This document shows, one piece after another, positions 44,647 through 55,400 of a stretch of DNA of 64,000 nt. The stretch is from the NCBI RefSeq assembly GCF_900141855.1, contig NZ_FQYU01000003.1:62001-126000 (forward strand), in the 5' to 3' direction. The first letter of the stretch is position 1. The number at the start of each line of letters is the position of its first letter. This DNA is from Pseudozobellia thermophila. GTDB lineage: Bacteria; Bacteroidota; Bacteroidia; Flavobacteriales; Flavobacteriaceae. The notes under the pieces are model-generated. The model worked only from the letters and a program-made list of their open reading frames with translations, was not told where the DNA came from and did no database searches. Made by a program: the position numbers and the translations under genes.

Positions 44647-47427
44647 TTAATGGTTCAAAACAGAATTTAAATCGCTTACGGGATATGTAAAGGTATAATT
44701 ACCCGATCCCAACTTAAGTTGAAGCCCATCAACGTTTTTGGTCACATTCTTTTGTTTTATCATTTTTCCCATCTGATTGTCAATCATCAGGTTTTCGGTC
44801 TTTGCCCCCGGTAGTGTTACGGTTGCCGTTGTGTTTGGAGGAATGCGGATTTCATATTCAAAAAGGCTGTCTTTAATTTTCCAGTTAGATTGTATTTTTC
44901 CATAGAGGGAATTAAATTCTGTATTGGCCAAAGTTAGTCCGCCCCCGGGGTGGGGGTCAAAAATAATGTGTTTATAACCTGGGTTTTCGGGATCTGTACG
45001 TAAGCCACCGACATGGGTATAGAGCCACTCGCCAATAGCTCCGTAGGAGTAGTGGTTAAAACTGTTCATGCCTTCGATAATGGTTCCGTCTGGTTTTTGG
45101 GTATCCCAACGCTCCCAAATGGTGGTGGCGCCCATGGTAATAGGGTAGAGCCAAGAAGGAAACTCTTTGCGGTTCAATAGCATAAAAGCGAGGTCGTCCC
45201 TACCTATTTTTGAAAGTGTCTTACATAGCAAGGGGGTACCTAAAAAGCCTGTGGTCAAATGCCCGAACCTTTTAACGTCCTGGGCAAGATATGATGCCGA
45301 TTTTTCGATTAAATGTTCGGGTATCAAATCAAAAGAGAGCGCCATGGCGTATGCTGTTTGGGTGTGTGACACCAAACGGCCATTAGGGGTAATATATTCC
45401 TGAACGAAGGCCTCTTTGATATTTTTAGCCAGATCAGCATATTTATTGGCATCATCGTATTTGCCCAGTACCGAAGCAATTTTACTGAACAAAGTGGTTG
45501 AGTAGTAGGCATAGGCGGTTGCTATTAAATCTTTTTCGGTAACCGATCCATTATAGGCCGGGCTGTTGGCATCGTACGCCAGCCAGTCTCCCCAGTGCCA
45601 ATGTTTGGAGTTGTTCCAGAGGTAATCCTCTCCAGATTGCCAAGCCATGTAATCGACCCACCCCTTCATACTGCTATACTGTTCTTCCAGTATTCTTTTA
45701 TCCCCATACGATTGATATACCGTCCAAGGAATAATGACCGCTGCATCGGCCCAACCCGTTGCCCCGCCCTTGGCGGCAACTCCTTTTGCTCTGCTTAAGA
45801 TGTCTGGTATGACATTGGGTACCAGTCCATTGTCGTGTTGGTCCAAGGCCAAATCCTTTAGCCATTTCGTGTAAAAAGTGGCGACTTCAAAATTAAAGGC
45901 GGCTGTCATGCTAAAGACTTGGGCATCACCCGTCCAACCTGCCCGTTCGTCACGTTGAGGGCAATCGGTAGGAATATCTAAAAAGTTGCCGCGTTGCCCC
46001 CATTGGATATTGCTCTGTAATTGATTGATCATAGGGTCCGATGTGCTGAAGCTTCCGGTCGGGGCAATGTCGGAATGAACGACTATGCCCGTAATATTTT
46101 CAAGCTTGAGGTCTCCAGGAAAATCGATTACCTGAATATATCGGAAGCCATGGAAGGTGAAATGTGGTTCAAAAACTTCTTCGCCCTTCCCTTTTAAAAT
46201 ATAACTGTCGGTAGCTTTCGCGGCACGTAAGTTCTTGGTGTAAAAATTACCATCCTTATCTAGAACTTCGGCAAATTTGAGGGTCACCTTATGTCCCTTG
46301 GGGCCTTGGATTTTCATTCGGGCCCATCCAACTATATTTTGGCCCAGGTCCAATACGGTTTCACCCTTAGGGGTAATAATTAATTCTTTGGGTTTGATTT
46401 CTTCTATAGCCTTTACAGGTGGCCCTTGGGGAGCTACTAGAATATCTTTTGAATGGTTTAGGATTTCTACTTGTTGCCATGCACTGTCGTCAAATCCGTG
46501 CTTTGACCACCCCGTCATTTCCAAACGGGCATCGTACTTCTCACCATTGTACATATCAGATTCTAAGATAGGCCCATAAGAAGCCTTCCAATCTTTATTG
46601 GTAATGACGGTTTCACTGGTGCCGTCGATATAGGTGATCTGCAATTGGACCAAGAGGGCCAATTGTTTTCCGTAATGCGCGTAATCACCCATCCAACCGA
46701 TATTGCCGCGGTACCAACCATCGCCGACAATAGCCCCGATGGCATTGTTGTCTTTTAGCATTTCGGTAACGTCGTAAGTTTGATATTGCAGCCTGTTGTG
46801 ATATGAGGTAAAACCCGGTGTAAAAAGCTCATCTCCCACTTTTTGTCCGTTGAGATAAAGTTCATACAGACCAAGGGAAGTAGCTTGAACCCGGGCCGAT
46901 CTGATTGCTTTTTTTGTCTTGAATTCCGTTCTAAAGTACTGGGAAGGATGCGATTTTTTTTCGGAAGTAATATCGTTCATGGCTATGTAGTTAGCGGTCC
47001 AAAGGGCCTTATCCAAAATACCCATTTCCCAAAAAGCGGGTTCGCTCCACCTAGATACACGTCTCTTGTGGTCCCAAATGCGTACCTGCCAATATACTCG
47101 TGACATGGATTTTAACTCGGGGCCTTCATAGACTACATTGACGGATTGGTCGCTCTCTATCTTTCCGGTACTCCAGATTAAGTTTTTTCCTAATAGTACC
47201 TCTTCTTTTGAACCTGCCACGCGAATTTCATAGGCTGTTTGCAGCACGTTCTTTTCATCTGATTGCAATTGCCAGCTTAATCTGGGTTTTTGGATATCAA
47301 TACCAATTGGATTGGTTTTGTATTCGGTAACCAAATTGCGAACCCCTGTTTCTTTTGATACGAAAGAACTTAATCCGGTACTTAAGACTACCAAGAGTAC
47401 AATTATTTTTTTTGCTTTCATTTTCAA
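44647..47427 (-). CDS. Alpha-L-rhamnosidase (GH78)
   Basis: A 926-residue secreted enzyme removing terminal alpha-L-rhamnose. A signal peptide (MKMKAKKIIVLLVVLSTGLSSF) is followed by an Ig-like N-terminal domain (~30-150), the Bac_rhamnosid_N beta domain (RSARVQATSLGLYELYLNG), the CBM67-type/second beta domain (GETVLDLGQNIVGWARMKI; FTFHGFRYIQVI) and the (alpha/alpha)6 barrel. The GH78 acid is the Glu in CPQRDERAGWTGDAQVF and the second catalytic Glu in TTIWERWD. A C-terminal beta domain closes the protein. Intact length. It is the first gene of a two-gene unit with rhaM. Confidence 0.95.
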   Translation of the reverse strand: MKMKAKKIIVLLVVLSTGLSSFVSKETGVRNLVTEYKTNPIGIDIQKPRLSWQLQSDEKNVLQTAYEIRVAGSKEEVLLGKNLIWSTGKIESDQSVNVVYEGPELKSMSRVYWQVRIWDHKRRVSRWSEPAFWEMGILDKALWTANYIAMNDITSEKKSHPSQYFRTEFKTKKAIRSARVQATSLGLYELYLNGQKVGDELFTPGFTSYHNRLQYQTYDVTEMLKDNNAIGAIVGDGWYRGNIGWMGDYAHYGKQLALLVQLQITYIDGTSETVITNKDWKASYGPILESDMYNGEKYDARLEMTGWSKHGFDDSAWQQVEILNHSKDILVAPQGPPVKAIEEIKPKELIITPKGETVLDLGQNIVGWARMKIQGPKGHKVTLKFAEVLDKDGNFYTKNLRAAKATDSYILKGKGEEVFEPHFTFHGFRYIQVIDFPGDLKLENITGIVVHSDIAPTGSFSTSDPMINQLQSNIQWGQRGNFLDIPTDCPQRDERAGWTGDAQVFSMTAAFNFEVATFYTKWLKDLALDQHDNGLVPNVIPDILSRAKGVAAKGGATGWADAAVIIPWTVYQSYGDKRILEEQYSSMKGWVDYMAWQSGEDYLWNNSKHWHWGDWLAYDANSPAYNGSVTEKDLIATAYAYYSTTLFSKIASVLGKYDDANKYADLAKNIKEAFVQEYITPNGRLVSHTQTAYAMALSFDLIPEHLIEKSASYLAQDVKRFGHLTTGFLGTPLLCKTLSKIGRDDLAFMLLNRKEFPSWLYPITMGATTIWERWDTQKPDGTIIEGMNSFNHYSYGAIGEWLYTHVGGLRTDPENPGYKHIIFDPHPGGGLTLANTEFNSLYGKIQSNWKIKDSLFEYEIRIPPNTTATVTLPGAKTENLMIDNQMGKMIKQKNVTKNVDGLQLKLGSGNYTFTYPVSDLNSVLNH

Positions 47428-47557
47428 TTTATTTGTTGTTTTAACTAACGGAAGACCTCCGTCTTGTTCATAGTATTGATATTTTCCACTTCACAATTTA
47501 GGCGCAATAGCGTTTTAGGCGAACGTGCTTGTTGTTAAATTAAATAGAGCATGGTTT

Positions 47558-48961
47558 TTATTCGGTAGCTTCAAAATTTCGCAGACCGGGTGTAATCTTT
47601 ATATGCAATTTAGAGTTGTTGGCAGGCCATTTTAAGACAATCAATTGTTGGTTGTAATCGTCCCAAATGAAATCGTCGGGATTTGCGTTCATGGGTGATT
47701 TAAAGACCTCTAGCCCCATTTTTTTCAGTGGGTCGTGGTATAACACGAAATCATCGTTGATCAGAATGGAGAAGCCGTCAGGGTAATGTCGATCGGCACC
47801 GACAAAAATTCTGGAAGCTCCTTTATTATTGTCCGATTGAAGTTCCAAATCCAATGTGCGGGTGGCAAAATCAAAAAAGAAAGAATGTATATCGCCCGCT
47901 ATGACTTGTGGAAAAGGCCTTGCGATTACATCGGTAATGTATTTTCGTTCAACGGTACCGGCATCGGTTTGATCGCTGAAAATGGCCCAGGTCGAGGGGC
48001 CGCCCGGAAGAAAATTCTGCATACTTCTATTCCCTAAAAACCAAGCTTTTATAGAACCTACACCCATGCGATCAAAAACTTCGGCCGTTTTTATGTAAAG
48101 CTCCCTATACTCTAGTTGACCCAGGCGACCAGATGTAAGGGTGTCTGTTGTTGCAAAGGTGGGGAAGCCCCATTCCCCTATTAAAATCGGGGCTTTCAAC
48201 AACTCAGATTCAGTGTCGAACCGATCCATAACGGGCTTGATGTAATCGATTTTATTTTGATAGATATGGGGTGCAAAGATGATGTTGTCGCGGTTGATGG
48301 GCGTGGCAATCTCTGCATATTGATTGTTGTCAATGGCCTCCCCTTTGTTCATGAATATGGATTGCAGCAAAATCTTTTTATCGGGACCAATTTTTTGACA
48401 CTCGTCAATTATTTTTTGGTAAAGGGGAATCAAGTAGTTCTTGGTCAATGCATCATAAGAAATATCCATCGTTAATTTCCTTGGCTCGTTTACAACGTCA
48501 TAGCCAAGCACCCACTTGTTGTGCGCATACCTCTTCCATATCGCCTTCCAAGCATCGATATATGTTTTTTGCTCGTTTTTCCTGTTTTTCCAAAAAGCCT
48601 CCCATGAAAAGCCCTTAACCCCATAAACGGTTAATTTAAAAATGGTCTGTATTCCCACGTTTCTTCCCAACATTACGAGCGAGTCTAGTTTTTTTAAGTA
48701 GATTGGATCCAAATTCCCGTCGTCGAACGTGCTCAATTTGCCCAATTCCAAGCGTACTACTTGCGTATTTGCACCCATGCGTACCATTCTTTGATAATCA
48801 TTGGAATTGAAGAAGACTTCGCCTTTATGGTCATTGGTGTTAACAACGAAGCCTCGGGCAATTAGGTGTCTGCCTAACTCGTCTCTAAGGCCGTGTTTTA
48901 TTTGGGATGTGATACTCGATGAACTTAAGAGCAGTACCCATAGCCAAATTTTGAAATGCAT
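47558..48961 (-). CDS. GH5-like glycoside hydrolase with C-terminal beta domain
   Basis: A 467-residue protein, started at ATG 48961 (MHFKIWLWVLLLSSSSITSQ, a Sec signal); a TTG 15 bases upstream is less likely. The TIM barrel shows the clan GH-A acid/base Glu in LGYDVVNEPR and nucleophile Glu in APILIGEWGF, with the N-terminal GANTQVVRLELG strand. About 90 residues at the end form a beta domain (RTLDLELQSDNNKGAS, WDDYNQQLIVLKWP), like endoglycoceramidase-type GH5 enzymes. The substrate (for instance an internal beta-link of the target chain) is not predictable. An AGTACAGG sequence sits at 49039-49046 on its strand, upstream, without the phased -7. Confidence 0.82.
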   Translation of the reverse strand: MHFKIWLWVLLLSSSSITSQIKHGLRDELGRHLIARGFVVNTNDHKGEVFFNSNDYQRMVRMGANTQVVRLELGKLSTFDDGNLDPIYLKKLDSLVMLGRNVGIQTIFKLTVYGVKGFSWEAFWKNRKNEQKTYIDAWKAIWKRYAHNKWVLGYDVVNEPRKLTMDISYDALTKNYLIPLYQKIIDECQKIGPDKKILLQSIFMNKGEAIDNNQYAEIATPINRDNIIFAPHIYQNKIDYIKPVMDRFDTESELLKAPILIGEWGFPTFATTDTLTSGRLGQLEYRELYIKTAEVFDRMGVGSIKAWFLGNRSMQNFLPGGPSTWAIFSDQTDAGTVERKYITDVIARPFPQVIAGDIHSFFFDFATRTLDLELQSDNNKGASRIFVGADRHYPDGFSILINDDFVLYHDPLKKMGLEVFKSPMNANPDDFIWDDYNQQLIVLKWPANNSKLHIKITPGLRNFEATE

Positions 48962-49207
48962 AAATTCGGTTTGCAATTTGTAGGTTTTATTATGGGGTCA
49001 AATTACAATACCCAATGTTTGAATCTGTCTGGTACTATCCTGTACTTCGAACAGTTTTATAAATATTTTAAGGCTGTCAAAAGGCGGACAGTAAAAATAG
49101 AGCCCCCGAAGTTAGTTAAGAAACAATGGCTCTCCATATTTCATTGTCAATGATTAAATCGGTGAGATGGGAGGTATTTTAAACGTGAAGGCTTGGGTGC
49201 CTTGAAT

Positions 49208-49780
49208 TCACATTTCGGTGAGCTTCCTTAATGCGGAAAGAATTTCATTTATTCCCAATCGTTGGGTATAATCGGCTTCTACATGGGCCACTTCTATTTT
49301 TCGGTCAGAATTTACAATGAATGTAGCAGGTACCGGAAGCGTTTTGGAACCATCTCCATTTAGCTGGGTCAAGTCTCTTCTGTTGTGGTAATCAATTCCT
49401 GGGTCAAACTGAAGACGATAGGCCTTAATGACCTGTTGGTCGATATCGCTCAGCACCGGATACGCCAAGGCGTTCTTTTCCTTGATGGTTAAGGCGTCGT
49501 CCGGTTTTTGGGGGCTTATGGCAAGAATCGTAGCCCCATATGATTTAATTTCCGGCAATTTTGCCTGGGTTTCCCGAAGATCTAAATTACAAATGGGGCA
49601 CCATTCCCCTCTGTAAAACTTAATGATTACCCTACCTTGTTTTAAGGTTTCCGATAGGGTCACGGGCCTACCCAAGGCATCAGGCAAGGTAAAATCAGGT
49701 GCTATATCGCCCTTGCGTAACCCTTCTACATGAGAAGCGTTTGTTATTACCAATTTCTGAAAGTCTTTTAATTTGCCCAT
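49208..49780 (-). CDS. Peroxiredoxin-like AhpC/TSA protein
   Basis: A 190-residue thioredoxin-fold protein, started at ATG 49780 (MGKLKDFQKLV). The redox site is FYRGEWCPICNLDLRE, with a WCxxC arrangement, and TLPDALGRPVTLSE and LAISPQKPDDAL are typical of peroxiredoxin-like proteins of the AhpC/TSA group. It likely reduces peroxides or disulfides in the cytoplasm (no signal peptide). The gene stands alone between the GH5-like gene and the gene-free tract. It may counter oxidants formed by the GMC oxidoreductase (speculative). Confidence 0.82.
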   Translation of the reverse strand: MGKLKDFQKLVITNASHVEGLRKGDIAPDFTLPDALGRPVTLSETLKQGRVIIKFYRGEWCPICNLDLRETQAKLPEIKSYGATILAISPQKPDDALTIKEKNALAYPVLSDIDQQVIKAYRLQFDPGIDYHNRRDLTQLNGDGSKTLPVPATFIVNSDRKIEVAHVEADYTQRLGINEILSALRKLTEM

Positions 49781-51118
49781 AATTGTAATTGTTTCTTGTT
49801 TCAACTCTGACTCGGCAATCGGATTTAAATACTTGGAGGTGGTCTTTTGGTTTCAGCCTACAGAGGGTTTCGAAAGCATTCCAAACGGTTTACAAAGCTT
49901 TCTGCCCCTCTTTACTCGTTAAAGGAGACCGGCCTAGTAGATAGCTTTTCCATTTACAATTTCAAGATGGGCGAAAAAATCGCTCTGGTCATTATGATCG
50001 CTTAAAAATACTCATAGCCCGACCATTACTATAGGGCACCACTATCGCAGTACTTAAGTCGGTATTTTCATGGCGTTGCCAATAACTTGTCCACGTATGG
50101 CGCTGGTTTACCTTAATTTCTCCGTACTTTATGTAAGGGGCCGCCCAGCAGATATGATACTGGTCTTATTATTGGTATTTCAAATCTCGACAAATTACTT
50201 CTAAAATCCAACGAAATACACTTAGGTTCTGAAATATTGGCACCCTTATTGTCCCAATCGATATAAGTTAGAGTAGAGAAGGTAGTCGCGGGCCGGTGCT
50301 TTGGGCTTTTCATGTTTTTAATCCATATTATCAATGACGGAATAATTTACCCGCTTTTGCCACGACTCTATAACGCCGGATAAGGGGCCTTGCTTAAAAC
50401 TTTCTTTTTTTGTGCGGTTGGGCCATAGGTGAGAAAGGCGATCGATCCTATTGTTGTTGGATGGGTTTTTATCGCTACGCCCCGTTACAAAGCGTGAAAT
50501 AGCAGTCCTTGGCGATACTATCCGTTTATAATGCCGGACCCCTTTTAATATATTTAAATTTCTTGATGTGTCTTTTGGGATTTTTCGGCCACTTCTGGCT
50601 GAAAAAGCAAAACGCCCGTAGTTCGATTTCCACTAGTATAACCTTTTGTGAAACTACATTGGCTCCTGTGGATCTATCGCTAAATACTATTTTACACCAA
50701 TTTGGTATTCAGTAGATACGGCTTCCAATGGTTTGGCAACGGTTTCACAAACCCTTTATATTTTAGGGGAAAATCCCCACCGTTATGGCCACTGAATATT
50801 TTTCTTTCTCATATTGGTTTAAATACAAATGGTAGCCTTGCAGAAGATAGTTCAACTACTACATATATACTTGGTTGTTCAATTAGGTAGTATCGCTATC
50901 TTAAGTCTTCGATTGAAACGATATCCACATCGTTGTTCTTGCCGGTCGTACTCCATGTAAAACTTTATTTGGAAGTGCCAACGTCTTAAGGGGGTATAGT
51001 TTGTCCTGTATTTCAAAAGCCTTTGCTCGTTGGGTTTGGTAAGAAATACACACCTTTAGCAGTTGTATGAATTTAGCGGTGTCAAAAGGGTCGGTATCTT
51101 AAATGGTAAATCGAATAA
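49781..51118 (-). pseudogene. 1.3-kb tract with no intact gene; possible decayed gene on the minus strand
   Basis: No ORF here looks like an intact gene. Reading the minus strand, coding-like pieces follow one another in different frames from just after the GntR stop codon (51,110) to ~49,990: FEIQDKLYPLKTLALPNK, then KNNDVDIVSIEDLR, a ~104-codon stop-free stretch (50,635-50,325; includes NYGRFAFSARSGRKIP and IESWQKRVNYSVIDNMD), then TLTYIDWDNKGANISEPK and YGEIKVNQRHTWTSYWQRH. Several in-frame stops and frame changes would be needed to join them. Open stretches of this length can arise by chance in 1.3 kb, so this is only suggestive. I recognise no family. Confidence 0.3.
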
Positions 51119-52165
51119 TTACAAAGAATTTCTGTCAATAAGCCTAAACGGATTTTTGATTTTACCTTTAGTCTTCTCTAAGATCATTTTAGCGGCCATT
51201 TCACCCATTTCTTGAAAATCGGTCGAAATACAGGTAATGCCCAATAACTGCTTTAAAGGGGTGTCGTTGTAGGAAATCACGCCTATTTCTTCCCCTAATT
51301 TAAATTCTTGGTTTCTAATCTGGTTGACCAACACTACCAAATCCGATTCATTGATAGTAATAAATAAATCCCCGCTTTTGAGAATCATGTCATCATAAAT
51401 CTCGTTAAGAATTTCAAACTCAAGATCAAACTCTACGCAAAACTTTCTGAAGCCGTGCAATATTCGTTTCGGGTAGGGGTATACCGAATTTTGCGGATAG
51501 GCGATAAAAAGCTTGTTATATTTGGAAATTTTGGGGAGGCCTTCTTTCAATGCAGAATAGATATCATTTTCAAAATCTTGATATATTTCGATGTAAGGCC
51601 CTTCTAATTCCCTAATAGCATTATCCATAATTATTAATTGGTCTTTCGGTATTTTTTGAATGGCCTGGATGACCTTTGGAGTTACCGTGATGTGTTTTAA
51701 ACTTTCGGTCTTAAAATGGGGCATTATAATATAGTAGTCATAAGCGTTGAGGTTCTTTTCGAGGATATTCAAAAAAAGCTCTTCTTCACAGTGATAGATA
51801 TGTAAGTGCGTGTGCGACATGCTGGCCATTCTTGCAATGAAAGAGTTATAGACACGCATTTTATAGGAACTGAGTTTATTGATCAAAAACAGGATGTTGA
51901 CCTTGGATATCAATTTAGTCCGGGAAATATAAAAGCCCTTGCCCCGTATGGATGTAATTATTTTTCGCTCCCTCAATATTCCGTAAGCCTTCTCTACCGT
52001 ATCGCGTGAAAGGATATACTCTTCGCTAAAACTATTGATGGAAGGGATTTTATCGTCGATTTTTAGGTTTCCTACCGAAATATTATGGATGATCGAATCA
52101 ACGATTTGTTGGTATTTAGGGATTCTTGAATTTTCATCAATCTTGATATAATCGAATATTTCCAT
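51119..52165 (-). CDS. GntR-family regulator with LacI-like sugar-binding domain
   Basis: A 348-residue repressor/activator. The N-terminal winged helix of GntR type spans ~8-75 (RIPKYQQIVDSIIHNISVGN; SEEYILSRDTVEKAYGILRE; IRGKGFYI). Residues ~85-340 form a periplasmic-binding-protein-like ligand domain (VNILFLINKLSSYKM; EEIGVISYNDTPLKQLLGITCISTDFQEMG). This architecture is known in Bacteroidetes for regulators of deoxy-sugar use such as the fucose regulator FucR, fitting a rhamnose-type ligand here. It is divergent from the first susC gene, sharing a 321-base intergenic region. Confidence 0.9.
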   Translation of the reverse strand: MEIFDYIKIDENSRIPKYQQIVDSIIHNISVGNLKIDDKIPSINSFSEEYILSRDTVEKAYGILRERKIITSIRGKGFYISRTKLISKVNILFLINKLSSYKMRVYNSFIARMASMSHTHLHIYHCEEELFLNILEKNLNAYDYYIIMPHFKTESLKHITVTPKVIQAIQKIPKDQLIIMDNAIRELEGPYIEIYQDFENDIYSALKEGLPKISKYNKLFIAYPQNSVYPYPKRILHGFRKFCVEFDLEFEILNEIYDDMILKSGDLFITINESDLVVLVNQIRNQEFKLGEEIGVISYNDTPLKQLLGITCISTDFQEMGEMAAKMILEKTKGKIKNPFRLIDRNSL

Positions 52166-52319
52166 AATTAATTTATTGTTCCAATACTAAATATTGAATA
52201 GATGGTTCCCTTTTAGAGAATTGATGGTTAGTGCAACACAGAGACTTTAGACAATTTTAATCTAATATTAACCAGGTTATCACACTAAGAGGGGTATCAT
52301 CGTACAATAAAGGAGTAAA

Positions 52320-52386
52320 AAAGTACAAAACCATTGAAAGACAGCACAGTACAGGTAAGTATCGTGCCTAAAGAACATTATAATTG
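52320..52386 (+). promoter_or_regulatory. PUL operator-promoter of the first susCD operon (bipartite)
   Basis: Upstream box AAAGTACAAAACC at 52320-52332, 8-base spacer, ACAGC-ACAGT-ACAGG at 52341-52355, 23 bases, then TATAATTG at 52379-52386 (one base off TAnnTTTG). Box, spacer length and offset are identical to the second susC promoter. ATG of susC lies 100 bases after the -7 element. Confidence 0.72.
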
Positions 52387-52486
52387 TCTAATGTTAAGAA
52401 AATGTAAAAGCGATTTGAATTGGCCTAATCGAATATTGATAATCGGTTGTACTTCTTTCTTATTTAACTCAACTAAATTTTAAGTA

Positions 52487-55400
52487 ATGATTAAACATGA
52501 TTCGTTAAGATGTTGGAAAGTCTTTATGATTTTCTGTTCAATATTTACAGGTCTGCACAGTGTTTACGGGCAATCGGAGCAAATTACGGGCACGGTGTCA
52601 GACGACCAAGGCGTACCCATACCAGGGGTCAACATAGTGCAAAAAAATACTTCCAACGGGGCAGTGACGGACTTTGATGGCAATTTTTCCATTGAACTTG
52701 CATCAGGTCAGGATATTCTTGTTTTTACGTATATAGGTTATCAAACGAGAGAGGTAAGATTAGAAGGTCAAACCGTATTGAATATTACCTTACAAGAAGA
52801 TACACAAGCGCTGGACGAGGTAGTTGTTGTAGGTTATGGAACAACCACAAAATCGGACTTGACGGGTTCTGTTGCCTCTGTAAGTTCCGAGGAAATTACT
52901 CAAGTCCCCTCTTCAAGGGTCGACCAGGTATTACAAGGTAGGGCGGCCGGTGTTCAAGTCACCCAAACTAGTGGGGCACCAGGGGCCGGTACCGTGATTC
53001 GGGTTAGGGGAGGTAATTCCATAACGGGAAGCAACGAACCTTTATGGGTAATCGATGGAATCGTCGTGGGAACCAACTTCAACCTAAACAATATAAATGC
53101 GAACGACATCAAATCGATTGAGATTTTAAAAGATGCCTCATCGATTGCTATTTATGGCTCCCGCGGCGCCAATGGTGTGGTTTTGGTCACCACTAAAAAC
53201 GGCGTTGGCGCGGGCTATGGGAAGCCTCAAATCAATATAGGGCTTTATACCGGAATGCAATTGGTACCTGAACAACCTGACATGCTAACACAGGCCGAGC
53301 AGATTGCATTTACCAATGAAAGTGCCGAGTTCAGGGGGGCGGCCGTTCCCTTTCCCAATGACCCCTCTACTTATCCCAATAACGATTGGTATGACCTTTT
53401 AATGGGAGCTTCGCCGATTTACAATGCTGATATTTCCATTGCAGGCTCTTCTGAAAACGGAAATGTAAATTATTACAATTCATTGAACTATTTTAACCAA
53501 GATGGTCTAATAATCAGCTCGGGCATAGAAAAATACATATTTAGGTCGAATATCGATATCAAGCTTAACGACAAGTTAAAAACTGGTTTTCGGTTCAACT
53601 ATTCCAGAATCAATCAAGATAACGGGGTTGTAGGTTTCGGTAATGTATTCGCCAATTTACCAACTCAACCCATTTATAATGAAGATGGTACTTATAACGG
53701 TTTTGATGAGGTAATAGGCTCACCGTGGTCGAACCCCATAGCCAATGCAAAATTAAATACCAATGAAACCTTTACAAACAACTTATTGGCCACGGTTTAT
53801 TTGGAATACAGTCCTTGGCCCCAATGGAACATTAGGTCGACATTCAGCCCTGAGTTCAATAATATAAAACAGAATAGGTTCATTTCAAGCCAAAGTCCCG
53901 ATTTATTGGTCGTGGGCGATTTGGGAAGGGCAAGTGTACGAACTGTTTCGGGCACCAGTTGGAACAATGAGAATACGATTCAGTACAATGGCGATTTTGG
54001 TGAAAACCATAGTTTGACCTTGCTGGCGGGCGCTTCTTTTCAGAAGGTGGCCAACGAAATCGTAGAATCGGAGGCCTTTGGTATTACGAGCGATGCAACG
54101 GGCTTTGATAATTTGGGTTTTTCAGATCCCACACGGTCGGTAGTATCAAGTGATTTTAATGGCTTTCAAATCGCTTCTTTTTTTGGAAGGATAAATTATA
54201 GTTACAAGGATAAATACCTGCTTACCCTGGTAGGTAGAACAGATGGAAGCTCTGTTTTTTCAGAAGGTAACAAGTACGAGTTCTACCCTTCAATAGCAGG
54301 TGCATGGAAGATTAGTGAAGAATCTTTTATGCAGGATCAAAACCTGTTTAAGGAATTGAAACTAAGGGCCAGTTACGGTAAGTCAGGCAACCAGGCCATC
54401 GATCCATACAGAACTCTGGGTTTATTGACAGAGGCAAATACTACACTCAATGGTGTTGAGGTACCTGGTTTAACCCTGGGTAGGCCTGCAAACCCGAATT
54501 TGAAGTGGGAAACTACCACATCGCTCGATATTGCCTTGGAGGCGTCTATGTTTAACGGAAGGCTTTTTACCGAATTCAACTATTATCATAAAGAAACGAA
54601 CGACTTGTTGCTAGATGTGACCATACCAAGGCAATCCGGCTTTACCAGTCAATTACAGAATGTAGGTTCATTGGAGAATAAAGGTTGGGAGTTTTTACTT
54701 AATTCTACCAATATTGTTAATGACAACTTCAGTTGGAAGTCGACGCTTACCTTATCATCGAACAATAACAAAATCCTTGATCTTGGTGGGGTGGATTTTA
54801 TCGATGTAACCGTAGACGCCATTTTGGGATCGGGCAATACCCGGCTTATAGTTGGCGAACCGGTACCTGTATTCACTGGGGTTCGCTATTTGGGTACATG
54901 GAAAAGCCAAGAAGAAATAGATGCTTCGGGCCTTACCGATCCCCAAGTGGTCGGAGGGGCGCGATTTGAGGACTTAAATGGCGACGGAATTATTTCTACG
55001 GAAGATAATGTGGTTTTGGGAGACCCGACACCCGATTTAATTTTTGGTCTTGAAAATACGTTTTCGTACAAGAACCTGGATTTCTCCTTTTATTTTCAAG
55101 GTACTGAAGGTAATGAGGTATATAACCTAAGAACGCGTAATCACTATTTTAACAGGGGTGAAACCACAAAATTTGGTGATATCAGAAACCGATGGACGGT
55201 GGACAACCAAAATTCGGACATTCCAAGGGCCGGTGGCGATTCGGTAACCAATACCCCAAGTAATTCGGAATATGTTGAAGATGGATCGCACATCCGTTTG
55301 AAAACAGCTCGAATCGGGTACAACTTTCCCGTTGAGAAAATAGGTTGGGATGGTGTAAGGAATATGAATATTTACGTGTCGGGTAGTAACCTGCTTCTAT

